The notes: generated by a model from the letters alone, not told the origin. A stretch of DNA of 64,000 nucleotides from Herbaspirillum sp. ST 5-3 (GCF_004804275.1 NZ_STGI01000018.1:1-64000); one strand, 5' to 3'. Numbered from the stretch's first letter, positions 6,621-18,716 are shown. Numbers and translations: made by a program.

Positions 6621-7610
6621 TCAGGCTTTCGCGGCCCCGCATTCCGGATTCAGCAGATTGGCCGGGTGGCCGCCGGTGAGCGCGGCAATCAGATTGTTCG
6701 CCGCAGTGTTCGCCATCGCGCGCCGCGTCGGTTCGGATGCGCTGGCGATGTGCGGCGTCAGCACCACGTTCGACAGGCCGAGGAAATCCGGATTGAGTTT
6801 CGGTTCGTTTTCGAACACGTCCAGGCCCGCCGCCGCGATCTTTCCCGATCGCAGCGCCGCGATCAATGCCACATCGTCAACAATGCCGCCGCGCGCAATG
6901 TTCACCAGCGTGGCGGTCGGTTTCATCAGCGCCAGCTCGGCGGCGGCGATCGTGTGATGCGAGGCCGCGGAGTAGGGCAGGACCAGAATCACGTGATCGG
7001 CATTGCGCAGCAGATCTTCCTTGCCGACATAGCGCGCATGGTTGGCGGCGCGTTCCAGGTCTTCGCTCAGGCGCGAACGGTTGTGATAGATCACCTGCAT
7101 GCCGAAGCCGGTCGAGCGGCGTGCAATCGCCTGCCCGATGCGGCCCATGCCGATGATGCCGAGCGTGGCGCCATGCACATCCGCGCCGAGGAAGGCGTCG
7201 TAACGCCATTTCTCCCATTTCCCCGCGCGCAGCCAGTGCTCCGACTCGGTGATGCGGCGCGCGGTTGCCATCAGCAGCGCCCAGCCGAAATCGGCGGTAG
7301 TTTCATTGAGCACGTCGGGCGTGTTGGTCACCATGATGCCGGCCTTCGTCGCCGCATCGAGATCGATGTTGTTGTAGCCGACCGCCATGTTGCAGATCGC
7401 CTTGAGCTTCGGGCAGGCTGCGATGGTTTGCGCCGAGACGCGCTCGCTCGGCGTGGTGTAGACGCCGTCCTTGTCGCGCATTTTCTGCGCCAGCTCCTGC
7501 TCGGAAAAGATGCGGTCTTCCTGATTCGATTCGATGTCGAAATAGTGCGACAGGCGCTCCAGTACGTCGGGAAAGACGGCGCGGGTGACGAGGATGCTGG
7601 GTTTGGTCAT
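6621..7610 (-). CDS. D-2-hydroxyacid dehydrogenase (glyoxylate/hydroxypyruvate reductase type)
   Basis: A 329-residue cytosolic NAD(P)H-dependent reductase of the D-isomer-specific 2-hydroxyacid dehydrogenase family. Such enzymes usually reduce glyoxylate to glycolate or hydroxypyruvate to D-glycerate. The substrate loop 'NMAVGYNNID' is at about 74-83. The Rossmann motif 'GIIGMGRIGQA' is at 151-161, and the catalytic Arg240 ('NIARGG'), Glu269 ('FENEP') and His287 ('PHIASAS') are all present. The length fits the glyoxylate reductase subgroup. The start is the ATG at 7610; the longer upstream frame is low-complexity. It is a single-gene unit, separated from the chemoreceptor gene by a palindromic repeat. 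Confidence 0.85.
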   Translation of the reverse strand: MTKPSILVTRAVFPDVLERLSHYFDIESNQEDRIFSEQELAQKMRDKDGVYTTPSERVSAQTIAACPKLKAICNMAVGYNNIDLDAATKAGIMVTNTPDVLNETTADFGWALLMATARRITESEHWLRAGKWEKWRYDAFLGADVHGATLGIIGMGRIGQAIARRSTGFGMQVIYHNRSRLSEDLERAANHARYVGKEDLLRNADHVILVLPYSAASHHTIAAAELALMKPTATLVNIARGGIVDDVALIAALRSGKIAAAGLDVFENEPKLNPDFLGLSNVVLTPHIASASEPTRRAMANTAANNLIAALTGGHPANLLNPECGAAKA

Positions 7611-7718
7611 GGCTATAGGCGAACGCTGGCTGGGGTGCTGAAATACTAACAGAGCAGCGCCGCGCGCGTTTGCCCGTTCAGGTCGTCGTGCAGGACGCTT
7701 GCATGAACTCACTGCTCT

Positions 7719-7792
7719 GTCCACGGAATACACGGAAATCACGGAAAGAACCGGTGTTGCTTTTTTCCGTGATTTCCGTGTATTCCGTGGAC
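7719..7792. repeat. Palindromic intergenic repeat (family A, copy 1, perfect)
   Basis: Two 29-base arms, 7719-7747 and 7764-7792, are exact reverse complements around a 16-base spacer. The arm contains the tandem unit CACGGAAA. Related copies are at 29068-29121 and 40179-40240, and a degenerate single arm at 2979-3006. The hairpin could act as a terminator or be a REP-like element. Confidence 0.85.
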
Positions 7793-7835
7793 GCTCTGCT
7801 GTTTGCCTCCACGGCGCCGGCCTTCATGCAATCGC

Positions 7836-9479
7836 TCAGGCCGTCAGGCGCCAGGTCGCCGGTTCCTCCAGCACAAGGGTTTCATCCGAAGCAGCAAGGC
7901 GTAGCGCGGCTCGGCCGTGCGCCAGTTCCGTTGGGGCAAAACGGAAGCGCGATACCGAGGCCGACACGCGCATCGATTGCGCGGTCAGATCGTCGATGGC
8001 GCGCACCGCATCCTGCACCAGGTCGGAATTCTGATGCGTCGTTTCGTCGATCCGGTCGATTGACTGGCCGATAGTCAGCAAGTCTTCGGTCTGGCTGTCG
8101 CTCGCGGTCTTGATGTGCGCGACGATCGCCGTGACTTCGTTGATGCTGGTCACGATCTGCTGCATGGTCGCGCCGGCCTGGTCGGCCAGCGTGCTGCCGG
8201 TCGCGATCCGCTCGACCGACTGCGTGATCAACTCGCGGATTTCCTTCGCTGCCGTCGCGGATCGCTGCGACAGCGTCCGCACTTCAGAGGCGACCACCGC
8301 GAAGCCGCGGCCGTGCTCGCCGGCGCGTGCTGCTTCCACGGCGGCGTTGAGCGCGAGGATGTTGGTCTGGAAGGCGATGTTGTCGATGAGGCTGATGATC
8401 TCGACGATGCGCCTGGACGAGGCATTGATCGATCCCATCGTGCGCACCACCTCGGACACGACGGCGCCGCCCTCGGTGGCGACTTGGGCCGCGCCGGCGG
8501 CAAGCTGGTGCGCCTGCTGGGTATGTTCGGCATTGCGCTTGACCGTTGTCGTCATGGCTTCCATCGAACCGGTGATGGCGCGCACCGATTCCGCCTGCGC
8601 GACGGTGCGGCACGACAGGTCTTCATTGTCGCGCGCGATGTCGGTCAGCGCACCGTCGATCTCGGCGACGCCGCCCTGGATGTCGCGCGCCATGTGCGAC
8701 AGGTTTTCATTCATCTGCTGCAGGGCACGCATCAGCTCGCTGATTTCGTCGCGTCCCGGCGCATGGATGGTGGAGCTCAGGTCACCCTCCGCCACGCGCG
8801 TGGCCACCGTCGCGGCGTCGCGCAGCGGCAGCACGATGCTGCGCGACAGGACCACCGCGAGGAAGCCGCTGACCAGCACGGCCGCGCCGCCGACGCCGAT
8901 CAGAATCAGGACGCTGTTGGTGAACAGGTCGTTCGACTCCTGCGCCATGCGGTTGGCCTGCGCCTGCTGATATTCGCCGAGCGATCGGAGTGCCGCCTCG
9001 TAGTTCGCCAGCGAGCTGTCAAGGCGCGAGGACACCAGTTGTTCGACTTCGATGGTCTTGCCGATCGCCTTCAGCCGGAAGACTTCGGTGCGCGTCGTCA
9101 GGTAGGCATTCTCTGCTTCGGTAATCCGGTCCATCAGCTGCGCCTCTGCGGCGCTTGAGGCGGACTTGCGGATGGACGCGCCGAGTTCCGTGATCAGCCT
9201 GTCGCCGTCGACGAGCTGCTTCTCGTAGTAGTCGCCCAGTTCCAGGCTGTCGCTCTTGGCAATCGCGGTTGCGCGGGTGGCATTCAGGGCGACCGCGTTT
9301 TGCCATGACGCGACGCGCTGCAGCCCGGCGAGTTTTTCATTGACCAGGACCTTGGCCATGCGATCCACCGAGTACAGCCGCCAGACCGACAGCCCGGTCG
9401 TGAATGTCATGAGGGCGAGAATGCATGCAAATGCCAGCATCAACCGGGTTTCGATACGCGCGAGCCGAAAATTCATCAT
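7836..9479 (-). CDS. Methyl-accepting chemotaxis protein
   Basis: A 547-residue inner-membrane chemoreceptor. A first membrane helix (about residues 10-32) is followed by a periplasmic four-helix-bundle-like sensor of about 150 residues with no Cache or PAS signature. A second membrane helix is near 190-215 ('SVLILIGVGGAAVLVSGFLAVVL'), then a HAMP linker and a long signalling coiled coil. The hairpin tip has the conserved 'NILALNAAVEAARAGEHGRGFAVVASEVR'-type signature. It should bind CheA and CheW, but no other che genes are here. The C-terminus lacks a CheR-docking NWETF-like tail. Start chosen at the ATG at 9479, which has AGGA just before it; an adjacent ATG at 9476 is equally possible. 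It is divergent from the GGDEF-EAL gene. Confidence 0.9.
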   Translation of the reverse strand: MMNFRLARIETRLMLAFACILALMTFTTGLSVWRLYSVDRMAKVLVNEKLAGLQRVASWQNAVALNATRATAIAKSDSLELGDYYEKQLVDGDRLITELGASIRKSASSAAEAQLMDRITEAENAYLTTRTEVFRLKAIGKTIEVEQLVSSRLDSSLANYEAALRSLGEYQQAQANRMAQESNDLFTNSVLILIGVGGAAVLVSGFLAVVLSRSIVLPLRDAATVATRVAEGDLSSTIHAPGRDEISELMRALQQMNENLSHMARDIQGGVAEIDGALTDIARDNEDLSCRTVAQAESVRAITGSMEAMTTTVKRNAEHTQQAHQLAAGAAQVATEGGAVVSEVVRTMGSINASSRRIVEIISLIDNIAFQTNILALNAAVEAARAGEHGRGFAVVASEVRTLSQRSATAAKEIRELITQSVERIATGSTLADQAGATMQQIVTSINEVTAIVAHIKTASDSQTEDLLTIGQSIDRIDETTHQNSDLVQDAVRAIDDLTAQSMRVSASVSRFRFAPTELAHGRAALRLAASDETLVLEEPATWRLTA

Positions 9480-9670
9480 GTTCCTGTCGTGATTTGAATT
9501 CCACGTAGAGTAAGAAACTATTGCTACATGGATATGACATGCAAATGACGGCCGGTTGTGCGCACACATGGAAGGGCGCAATGTCATCAAGCGGTCATGC
9601 AATGCGGGCAAGATGTTTTGCAAACAAGAAATCTTTCCCGTTCGCATTGCCGCTTTTGCATCTGATAACC

Positions 9671-12409
9671 ATGCTGCTTTCGAAGCCGTCCCAATTCCTG
9701 CGCAGGCGTTTCCTTGCCGCGAGCGAGAGCGGGTTTCGGTATGCCTGGCCCCTGCTTCCCATCGTGGTCGGCATCATCGTGTGGATTTCGGTGGACAAGG
9801 AAATCGCCAAGGAGCGGCAATCCTTCGAGCAGTCGCTGGCCTCTTCCGCGCAGTCGATCGCCGCCGGCTATGCGCGCTACCTGACGCGCTCCATCGATCA
9901 GATGGACCAGGTCACCATGCAGCTCAAATACGACTGGGAGACATCGAAGGGCACGCTCAGGCTCGGCGACCTGGTCGCCAGGGGAATGTTTACGTCGCCG
10001 CAGTATGTCGAGGTCGCGATCATCAATGGCAAGGGCGAGGTGGTGACGACGACCTCCACCGCATCCTTTGCGCAGTCGTATGCCGGGCGAAACTTCTTTC
10101 AATGGCACCGCGCGAACATTTCCTCCGCGCTGCGCATATCCGCTCCGGAAAACGAGCCGCTGAGCGGCAAGCTGCTGGTTCGCTTCACGCGGCGGCTGGA
10201 TTCTTCCGATGACGACTTTGATGGCGTGGTGATCGTCACCGTCACGTCCGATTATTTTTCGACCTTCTACGATGCCGCTGCGCTCGGTAACCACGGCCTG
10301 CTGGCCGTGGTGGGCGACGACGGGCGGGTGCGCGCATCGCGGATCGGGAGCAAGGCGTCCGGGGCGGAGCCGGTTGCGTTGACGTACACACCGCGCTTCG
10401 GCACGCCGCAGGACGGCAATCGGTCTTTCGGGAAGGGCGAAGCCTGGCTTGCCCCGGACTGGTTTGTCGATGGCGAGAAACGATTTGTCGCTTGGCGCAC
10501 ACTTTCCGCCTATCCGGTCACCGTGATGGCAGGATTGTCCGAGCGCGAACAGCTTGCGCCGCTCCAGCGAAAATGGCGCACCTATCGCAGCATGCGCGCC
10601 GCAGCCGAAGCGGCGATCCTCGCGCTGGCTGTCCTCCTTGCCTATGTCGTCCATCTCATCGAACGCAGAAAGACCAGGCAGAGAAGTGTTCAGGCTGCGT
10701 ATCGCCTGGCTACCGAAGCGGGTGAGGAGGGCTTCTACATGCTCTCCCCGATCCGAGACGAGAACCATGCCATTCGCGACTTCCGCATTCTCGACTGCAA
10801 TGAGCGCGGCGCCGGCCTGCTCGGCAAGGAAAAAAAGGCGCTGCTCGGGCAGACCTTGTCGGAGAACTACCGGCGGGAAGAGTTTGCCCGTCTGCTCGAT
10901 GTCTACCTCCGCGCGATGGACCTCGGCTCCTATCGCGAAGAAGATGAATTCCAGCCGATCGGATCGCCCACGCCGCGCTGGGTGCGGCGCAAGCTGGTTC
11001 GCTCCGGCGGAGAACTCGCGGTGACGCTGCGCGACATATCGGATGCCAAGGCGCAGGAAGGCAAGCTGATTCGACTCGCCAACACCGACGAGCTGACCGG
11101 CCTGCCGAATCGCTCGTGGTTCATGAAATCGCTGGAAGCAACCATCGCGAAATCGCAGGACGATGTGGTCGCCTTGCTGTTCATCGACCTGGACAAGTTC
11201 AAGAACGTCAACGACACGCTCGGCCACGCGACCGGCGACAAGGTGCTGCAGGAAGCGGCAGGCAGGTTGCGCCAGGCCTTGCGGCCCTCGGATCACGTCG
11301 CTCGCCTCGGCGGGGACGAGTTCACCGTGGTACTACGGCAGATCGGCGATGACGCAGAGATTGTCCGGGTCGCGAACCGTATCCTGGCGGCGCTCGCGGC
11401 ACCGTTCCATGCAGGAGGCGCGACCATGGAAGTCGGCGCATCGATCGGCATCAGCGTCTATCCGCGCGATGGAACGACGGCCGGCACGCTGCTCAAGCAC
11501 GCCGACATCGCGATGTATTCGGCGAAAGGCAATCGACGTGGCACCTACGCCTTCTATCAGCAAGCCTTGTACGAGGCCCTGAAGACGCGCATCAACACCG
11601 AACGCGAGCTGGCCGAGGCGATCGAACAGGACCAGTTTCTGTTGCACTACCAGCCGCGGGTGGATGCGGCCAGCGGCCGGCTGGTCAGCGTCGAGGCGCT
11701 GGTGCGGTGGCGGCATCCGGCGCGCGGCATGGTGCCGCCGCTCGAGTTCATCCCGATTGCGGAAAGTACCGGTCTGATCGCGAAGCTTGGCGCACTGGTG
11801 CTTGAGAAGGCATGCCGGCAGATCGCGCAATGGCGTTCCGACGGTCTGCATGCCGTGCCTGTTTCCGTCAACGTGTCGGCTGTCCAGTTTCAGCTTGGCG
11901 ATGTCGACGACTTGCTGCGCCGGTGTCTTGCGGAATCCGCAATCTGCCCGAGCCTGATCGAACTCGAAATCACCGAGTCGGCGATGCTGGGCGAGCAAGC
12001 GACCATTGTCGATCGCTTGGCGGCGATTCGCGCGATCGGCGTCAAGATCGCGGTGGACGATTTCGGAACCGGCTATTCCTCGCTTTCGCAATTGCAGCGC
12101 CTGGACATGGATGTGCTGAAAGTGGACCGCGTATTCACCGCGGACCTCGGCCGCTCCGCGGAAAGCCATGTCTTGTTCAAGGCAATCGTCTCGATGGCCC
12201 ATGCGCTCGACATGAAAGTCGTCGCCGAAGGCGTTGAAACCGAACTCCAGGCCGGCATGCTGCGGGAACTCGGTTGCGACGAACTCCAGGGCTACCTGAT
12301 CTCGCGGCCGGTTCCTGCCGACGATATCGCCGCGCTGCTGCGGCAGCCGCACGGCCTGATCGGCGTGGATGTTGATCAACCCCATCTCCGCCTGATCAAA
12401 TCCCACTGA
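9671..12409 (+). CDS. Membrane GGDEF-EAL protein (cyclic di-GMP cyclase/phosphodiesterase)
   Basis: A 912-residue sensor. An N-terminal membrane helix ('YAWPLLPIVVGIIVWISV') is followed by a periplasmic Cache-like sensor domain (about 40-310) and a second membrane helix ('AAAEAAILALAVLLAYVVHLI'). A PAS-like domain spans about 345-465. The GGDEF domain has an intact 'RLGGDEFTVVL' and an RxxD inhibitory site (RPSD). The EAL domain has 'SVEALVRWRHP' and 'DDFGTGYSSL', and all key metal and catalytic motifs look intact. Both activities are therefore possible. Start at ATG 9671 is chosen because the membrane helix follows soon after; an upstream in-frame ATG at 9521 would add 50 non-hydrophobic residues. 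It lies divergent from the chemoreceptor gene, suggesting joint control of motility. Confidence 0.92.
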   Translation: MLLSKPSQFLRRRFLAASESGFRYAWPLLPIVVGIIVWISVDKEIAKERQSFEQSLASSAQSIAAGYARYLTRSIDQMDQVTMQLKYDWETSKGTLRLGDLVARGMFTSPQYVEVAIINGKGEVVTTTSTASFAQSYAGRNFFQWHRANISSALRISAPENEPLSGKLLVRFTRRLDSSDDDFDGVVIVTVTSDYFSTFYDAAALGNHGLLAVVGDDGRVRASRIGSKASGAEPVALTYTPRFGTPQDGNRSFGKGEAWLAPDWFVDGEKRFVAWRTLSAYPVTVMAGLSEREQLAPLQRKWRTYRSMRAAAEAAILALAVLLAYVVHLIERRKTRQRSVQAAYRLATEAGEEGFYMLSPIRDENHAIRDFRILDCNERGAGLLGKEKKALLGQTLSENYRREEFARLLDVYLRAMDLGSYREEDEFQPIGSPTPRWVRRKLVRSGGELAVTLRDISDAKAQEGKLIRLANTDELTGLPNRSWFMKSLEATIAKSQDDVVALLFIDLDKFKNVNDTLGHATGDKVLQEAAGRLRQALRPSDHVARLGGDEFTVVLRQIGDDAEIVRVANRILAALAAPFHAGGATMEVGASIGISVYPRDGTTAGTLLKHADIAMYSAKGNRRGTYAFYQQALYEALKTRINTERELAEAIEQDQFLLHYQPRVDAASGRLVSVEALVRWRHPARGMVPPLEFIPIAESTGLIAKLGALVLEKACRQIAQWRSDGLHAVPVSVNVSAVQFQLGDVDDLLRRCLAESAICPSLIELEITESAMLGEQATIVDRLAAIRAIGVKIAVDDFGTGYSSLSQLQRLDMDVLKVDRVFTADLGRSAESHVLFKAIVSMAHALDMKVVAEGVETELQAGMLRELGCDELQGYLISRPVPADDIAALLRQPHGLIGVDVDQPHLRLIKSH

Positions 12410-12687
12410 GCCTGTCCGACTGCGTTCGTCGACGAGCCGCGTCGACGTGCGTTGCCTCGATTCTTCCGGAAACGCCACTCCCCGCTACCCGCTGCCGTCG
12501 CTGACTGTCTGTGCTGCGGAAAAGTGCATCTTTCCGCCATTGCCGTGCATGCCCGACCTGATTATTGTTTAATATGTATCGGGCAACTTGCAATGCGGAT
12601 GCCTTGGCGCGCAACGATAGCGATCGTACAAGGTCAGAAGGTCTTCACCATGATTCACATGATTTCCAATAACGCATTCACTCAACC

Positions 12688-13662
12688 ATGAGCTTCCAAA
12701 ACCTAGACCTGAACCTGCTGCGCGTTTTCGATGCGGTGATGACGGAGCAGAATCTGACGCGCGCCGCCAATTCGCTCGCGATGACCCAGCCGGCGGTATC
12801 GAATGCGCTCAAGCGCCTGCGCGATGCGCTCGATGACGATCTCCTGATTCGCACCGCGCATGGCGTGCGCGCAACGCCGCGCGCGGAAACCTTGTGGCCG
12901 CCGATACGCCAGGCGCTGGCGTCATTGCAGAATGCCATCGCGCCCGACCTGTTCGACTTGTCGAAAGTGCAAATCACCTTCCGCATGGCCATGGCCGATT
13001 CCACGGCGGTGCTGTTTCTGCCGCCGCTGGTGCGCTCGATCGAGCGCGAGGCACCCGGCATGCGGGTGCAGATGGTGCCGTTGACCACGCGCGAGCCGCG
13101 CCCGATGCTGATCCGCAGCGAAATCGACCTCGCGATCGGTTATTTTCCCGGCGTGCTGGCCCAGATCGCCGGCGCGCAGGGGCCGGTCACGTCCAAGATA
13201 CGGCATCAGCGCCTGTACAGCGGCAAGTACGTATGCGTGATGCGCAAGGATCATCCGCTGGCGGACAAGGACTTGACGCTCGACGCCTATTGCGCGGCAC
13301 ATCACCTGCACGTCAGCTTCTCCGGCCGCGCGCATGGCCTGGTCGATGATGCGCTGGCCAATCTGGAGCGCGAGCGCACCGTCCTGCTTACCGTCAACCA
13401 GTACTTCACGGCGGGCAAGGTGATTGCCAATTCCGATCTGATCACGGTGCTGCCCTTCCACCTGATCGCCGCGACCGGCATGGCCGAGGTGCTGGTCTGG
13501 AAGCGCCTGCCGTTCAATCTGCCGGACATCAACGTCGACATGCTCTGGCATGAGCGCGACACGCAAAGCATGGCGCACAAGTGGATCCGCGAACAGATGA
13601 TCTCGCTGGTGGAAACCAGCGGCAGCGGCACCGGCACGAAATCGGAAGTGGACCGGCGCTGA
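12688..13662 (+). CDS. LysR-family transcriptional regulator
   Basis: A 324-residue regulator. The N-terminal winged helix-turn-helix (about residues 5-65) reads 'LNLLRVFDAVMTEQNLTRAANSLAMTQPAVSNALKRLRDAL', typical of LysR proteins of the NodD/LeuO-like branch. A periplasmic-binding-protein-like effector domain spans about 95-305. The target is not obvious: downstream is a hemerythrin-like gene on the same strand and upstream the GGDEF-EAL gene. No divergently paired gene is present, which is unusual for LysR. The AT-rich stretch at 12565-12590 is the likely promoter zone. Start at ATG 12688. Confidence 0.88.
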   Translation: MSFQNLDLNLLRVFDAVMTEQNLTRAANSLAMTQPAVSNALKRLRDALDDDLLIRTAHGVRATPRAETLWPPIRQALASLQNAIAPDLFDLSKVQITFRMAMADSTAVLFLPPLVRSIEREAPGMRVQMVPLTTREPRPMLIRSEIDLAIGYFPGVLAQIAGAQGPVTSKIRHQRLYSGKYVCVMRKDHPLADKDLTLDAYCAAHHLHVSFSGRAHGLVDDALANLERERTVLLTVNQYFTAGKVIANSDLITVLPFHLIAATGMAEVLVWKRLPFNLPDINVDMLWHERDTQSMAHKWIREQMISLVETSGSGTGTKSEVDRR

Positions 13663-13727
13663 TCGAGTGAAACCCGCATAGCGCGTGTTGGTAATGCCCA
13701 TGCAACAACAGGAGCCTGCAAAATCTG

Positions 13728-13756
13728 CTGACAATTTTCCGTGCAGAAAGTATATT
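13728..13756 (+). promoter_or_regulatory. Sigma-70 type promoter of the hemerythrin-like gene
   Basis: CTGACA (13728-13733) and TATATT (13751-13756) are separated by 17 bases, one mismatch from consensus in each box. They lie 39 bases upstream of the start codon at 13795. Confidence 0.6.
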
Positions 13757-13794
13757 GGCCATGAGGATTTTTCGCCAATCAGAAAGGACACCCA

Positions 13795-14226
13795 ATGGCA
13801 CGCACCGACAAATTCAGACTGCAGCACAATGAACTGATGGCGCTGGCAAACGAGCTTCAGGGCATGCTCAACGAAGACGCCTTGTCCCAGGATGCTGCCG
13901 CGGCGCGCCGCTGCCTCGGCAACCTGATGGGCAAGCTCACCATGCATCTTTCGACCGAGGACAAGGTACTCTACCCGGAACTCGAAGCGAACAAGGATCC
14001 GGCAGTGGCAAGCCTTGCACACCGCTTCGCGTCCGAAATGAAAACCACGGCTGCCAGCATCACCGCGTACAACGGCCGTTGGGGCACGCCGAGCGCGATC
14101 AAGGCGAACGCGCACGCGTTCATCAAGGAAACCAAGGACGTGATCAAGATCCTCGCCGACCGCATCAAGCGCGAGAACCAGGAGTTGTACGCGACGGCGG
14201 ACCGCAGCGAGGGCAAGGCGTTCTAG
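13795..14226 (+). CDS. Hemerythrin-like (HHE) domain protein
   Basis: A 143-residue all-helical protein. The helix with 'RLQHNELMALANEL' and the helix with 'LTMHLSTEDKVLYPEL' carry the His and Glu residues that ligate a di-iron centre in HHE-domain proteins. A further His (HRFASEM) and a C-terminal helix with 'RIKRENQELY' complete the bundle. Such proteins bind oxygen or nitric oxide or store iron; the exact role here is unknown. It has its own promoter at 13728-13756 and ribosome site (AAAGGAC) and is convergent with the carboxyltransferase-like gene, only three bases separating the stops. Confidence 0.8.
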   Translation: MARTDKFRLQHNELMALANELQGMLNEDALSQDAAAARRCLGNLMGKLTMHLSTEDKVLYPELEANKDPAVASLAHRFASEMKTTAASITAYNGRWGTPSAIKANAHAFIKETKDVIKILADRIKRENQELYATADRSEGKAF

Positions 14227-14229
14227 CTT

Positions 14230-15504
14230 TCACCTGGATCGCTTGCTTACGAAACTGCTGACTTGAAGTTCTCGGCCTTGCCCGGGAATGCAAACAAGCC
14301 CGGAATCCATGTCAACCACGTGGCCGGGCGGAAGCGCGCTGTCCACCAGCCCCCATTCGACATACGACGCACGGTTGGCCGTTTCTTGCATTTCGCTGCC
14401 TAAAATATTCACCAGTGAGGAAACAGGCAAGGTACGGATGGTGGCGCCGGGCGCCAGTTCAGTGCTGGAGGCTGCTGCGGCCAGGCCGATGTAGATACCG
14501 CCGGAGAGCGTGCCTGTCACGCGCAGGCGAATGGATACACCTTCGCGCACCAGATGGCGCAGGCTCAATGCCAGGTGAACCAGATACTGCGAGAGAATAA
14601 TCTCTTCATCCTGCAGCGAGGTACTGTGGCCGGGGCAATCCATGACGATCGTGAGGGTCTTCATCGCGCCATTCGAGCATGCCGATTCCGCCAGCTCGGC
14701 CAGCATGATCGCATCGGCTGCCCCAAAAGATCTGTCCATCACGCATCGTAGCGTGTCGCCGTCCAGTACGGGGCCTTCGCCGTTACCGAGGGCACGCCTG
14801 GCATCCTGCGCACCTGCCGACAGTCGCTGCGATAGATGGCGACGCTCCAGAAGCAATGCCTCGCGTGTCACGCACGGCGTTATCGGCTTGGCGACCCATG
14901 CGCGCACGGCTTCCGCATAAGCATCGAGATCGTCGGCGATCAGCTGCTCGGCGTTGCCAACGGCAGCGCGGGAAATGCCATTGATCCGACTTGACACGGT
15001 GTCGCGGGATGCGTCGTCCGTCAGCGCTGCCTGCAGCACGCGCGGCCCTGACATCGCCAGTTGCGTGTTTTCCGAATAAAGGCGCGCATCGGCCGAGAAC
15101 GACAGCATGCTCGCCGAGCCAAAGGCATAGCGCCCGATGACGGCGAGCATGGGCACTTCGGCGAGACGGGCGTCCAGCACTTCCCGCATCAATGCACGTA
15201 TTGCGCCTTGCACAGGCAATCCCGCCGTAAGGCGGGTGCCGGCGGAATCGATTAACAGCAGAACCGGCGCGCCTGTCGCACGCGCACGCAGCAATGCCCA
15301 CTTGAAGTCGACACATTCGGCAACACCGAAGGTGCCCAGGGCCGCAGCGGGCTCGGTGGCAATGACCAGAACCTTGCGATTGGCAATATGCCCCTCTACG
15401 AGGCAAAGATCGGAATTGGTAGCGAGGTATCGCAACGCATCGCCCTTGAACAAGGCGGCGAGTCGCTGTGAAAGTTCAGCCCGGCTGTAGATTTTTTGTT
15501 CCAC
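14230..15504 (-). CDS. Fused biotin-independent carboxyltransferase-like protein (malonate decarboxylase beta+gamma type)
   Basis: A 424-residue protein made of two crotonase-fold halves. The N-terminal half (about 25-215; 'GTFGVAECVDFKWALLRARA', 'LLLIDSAGTRL', 'YAFGSASMLSFSAD') resembles the MdcD/AccD-type carboxyltransferase. The C-terminal half (about 235-400; 'MDCPGHSTSLQDEEI', 'VTGTLSGGIYIGLAAAA', 'ATIRTLPVS') resembles the MdcE/gamma type. Separate MdcD and MdcE together are longer, so this is a compact fusion. It starts nine bases after the mutase chaperone gene, with a GTG at 15504 and an AGGGG ribosome site. By position it may decarboxylate or transfer the carboxyl group of methylmalonyl-CoA, as the unrelated ScpB does in E. 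coli. No acyl-carrier subunit gene is adjacent, arguing against a true malonate decarboxylase. Confidence 0.6.
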   Translation of the reverse strand: MEQKIYSRAELSQRLAALFKGDALRYLATNSDLCLVEGHIANRKVLVIATEPAAALGTFGVAECVDFKWALLRARATGAPVLLLIDSAGTRLTAGLPVQGAIRALMREVLDARLAEVPMLAVIGRYAFGSASMLSFSADARLYSENTQLAMSGPRVLQAALTDDASRDTVSSRINGISRAAVGNAEQLIADDLDAYAEAVRAWVAKPITPCVTREALLLERRHLSQRLSAGAQDARRALGNGEGPVLDGDTLRCVMDRSFGAADAIMLAELAESACSNGAMKTLTIVMDCPGHSTSLQDEEIILSQYLVHLALSLRHLVREGVSIRLRVTGTLSGGIYIGLAAAASSTELAPGATIRTLPVSSLVNILGSEMQETANRASYVEWGLVDSALPPGHVVDMDSGLVCIPGQGRELQVSSFVSKRSR

Positions 15505-15513
15505 GATGACCCC

Positions 15514-16505
15514 TTACAATTTATCTAGAAGGAATGCCGCTGCAGCTGCCGGTGTGGTAAAACCGGCGGCCACGGCGGCGATCTGCTCCGGCAGTGCGGC
15601 TTGCACCGCGCTATGGTTGTGAAAGCGTTTCTGCAGACGCATATCGATGAGTGTCCACATCCAGTCCAAGGCCTGCTTGCGGCGTTTTTCCGTCAGCCGC
15701 CCGCTTGCCGACAGCATCTTGCGGTGTCGCAGAACGGCGTCCCAGAAAGCGTCGATGCCCTCGCCAGATGCCGCACTGACTGCCAGTACCGGCGCGGGGC
15801 CGTGCGACGCGCTGCGCAACAAGCGCAATGCATTTCGCATCTGGCCCATCGCCAGTCGTGTGGCGTTCCGGTCCAGGTCCGCTTTGTTGAACACCATCAG
15901 GTCAGCCAATTCGACAATGCCTTTCTTGATGGCCTGCAAGTCGTCGCCGCCATGCGCCTGCTGCAGCAACACGAAGGTATCGGTCATGGCGGCTACCGCT
16001 GTCTCGCTCTGTCCCACGCCCACCGTTTCGACGATGACGACGTCGAACCCGGCCGCTTCGCACACCAGCATGGCTTCACGCGTATGCGCCGCGACGCCGC
16101 CCAGCGAACCGGCGGCCGGCGATGGACGGATATAGGCATGGGACGTCATCGACAGCCGCTCCATGCGCGTCTTGTCGCCCAATATCGAGCCGCCATTGAC
16201 AGAGCTGGAGGGGTCTACTGCAAGCACCGCCACGCGCTGGCCTTGTCCAATCAAATAAAGCCCGAGCGCTTCGATGAAGGTCGACTTGCCCACGCCCGGT
16301 GCGCCGGAAATGCCGACGCGCACCCGCTGGCCGGTTTCCGGCAACAAGGCATTGATGACCTGTTGCGCCCGCGCCTGATGATCGGCCCGGCTGGATTCGA
16401 TCAGCGTGATGGTCTTGGCCAGAGCCCGGACTTGACGCGCGCGCACGCCCGCGACCAGCGCCGCATCCTCATCCGATAAGCCGGAGCCGGCTGTCATGGC
16501 GTGCG

Positions 16506-16509
<4 letters not shown>
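15514..16509 (-). CDS. meaB: Methylmalonyl-CoA mutase-associated GTPase (MeaB/ArgK)
   Basis: A 331-residue G3E-family GTPase that loads and protects the cobalamin cofactor of methylmalonyl-CoA mutase. Walker A 'GAPGVGKST' is at about 69-77, followed by '[20 protein letters not shown]', '[13 protein letters not shown]', '[10 protein letters not shown]' and the base-recognition 'NKAD'. These are all signature motifs of the family. The ATG at 16509 overlaps the mutase stop as ATGA, indicating translational coupling. An upstream in-frame extension exists but overlaps the mutase gene and lacks family similarity. Confidence 0.93.

Positions 16510-18716
<2,207 letters not shown>

Noticed and set aside
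7719-7792. CRISPR-like array
   Set aside because: The CACGGAAA units are short, inverted rather than regularly spaced direct repeats, and there are no spacers or cas genes in the window.
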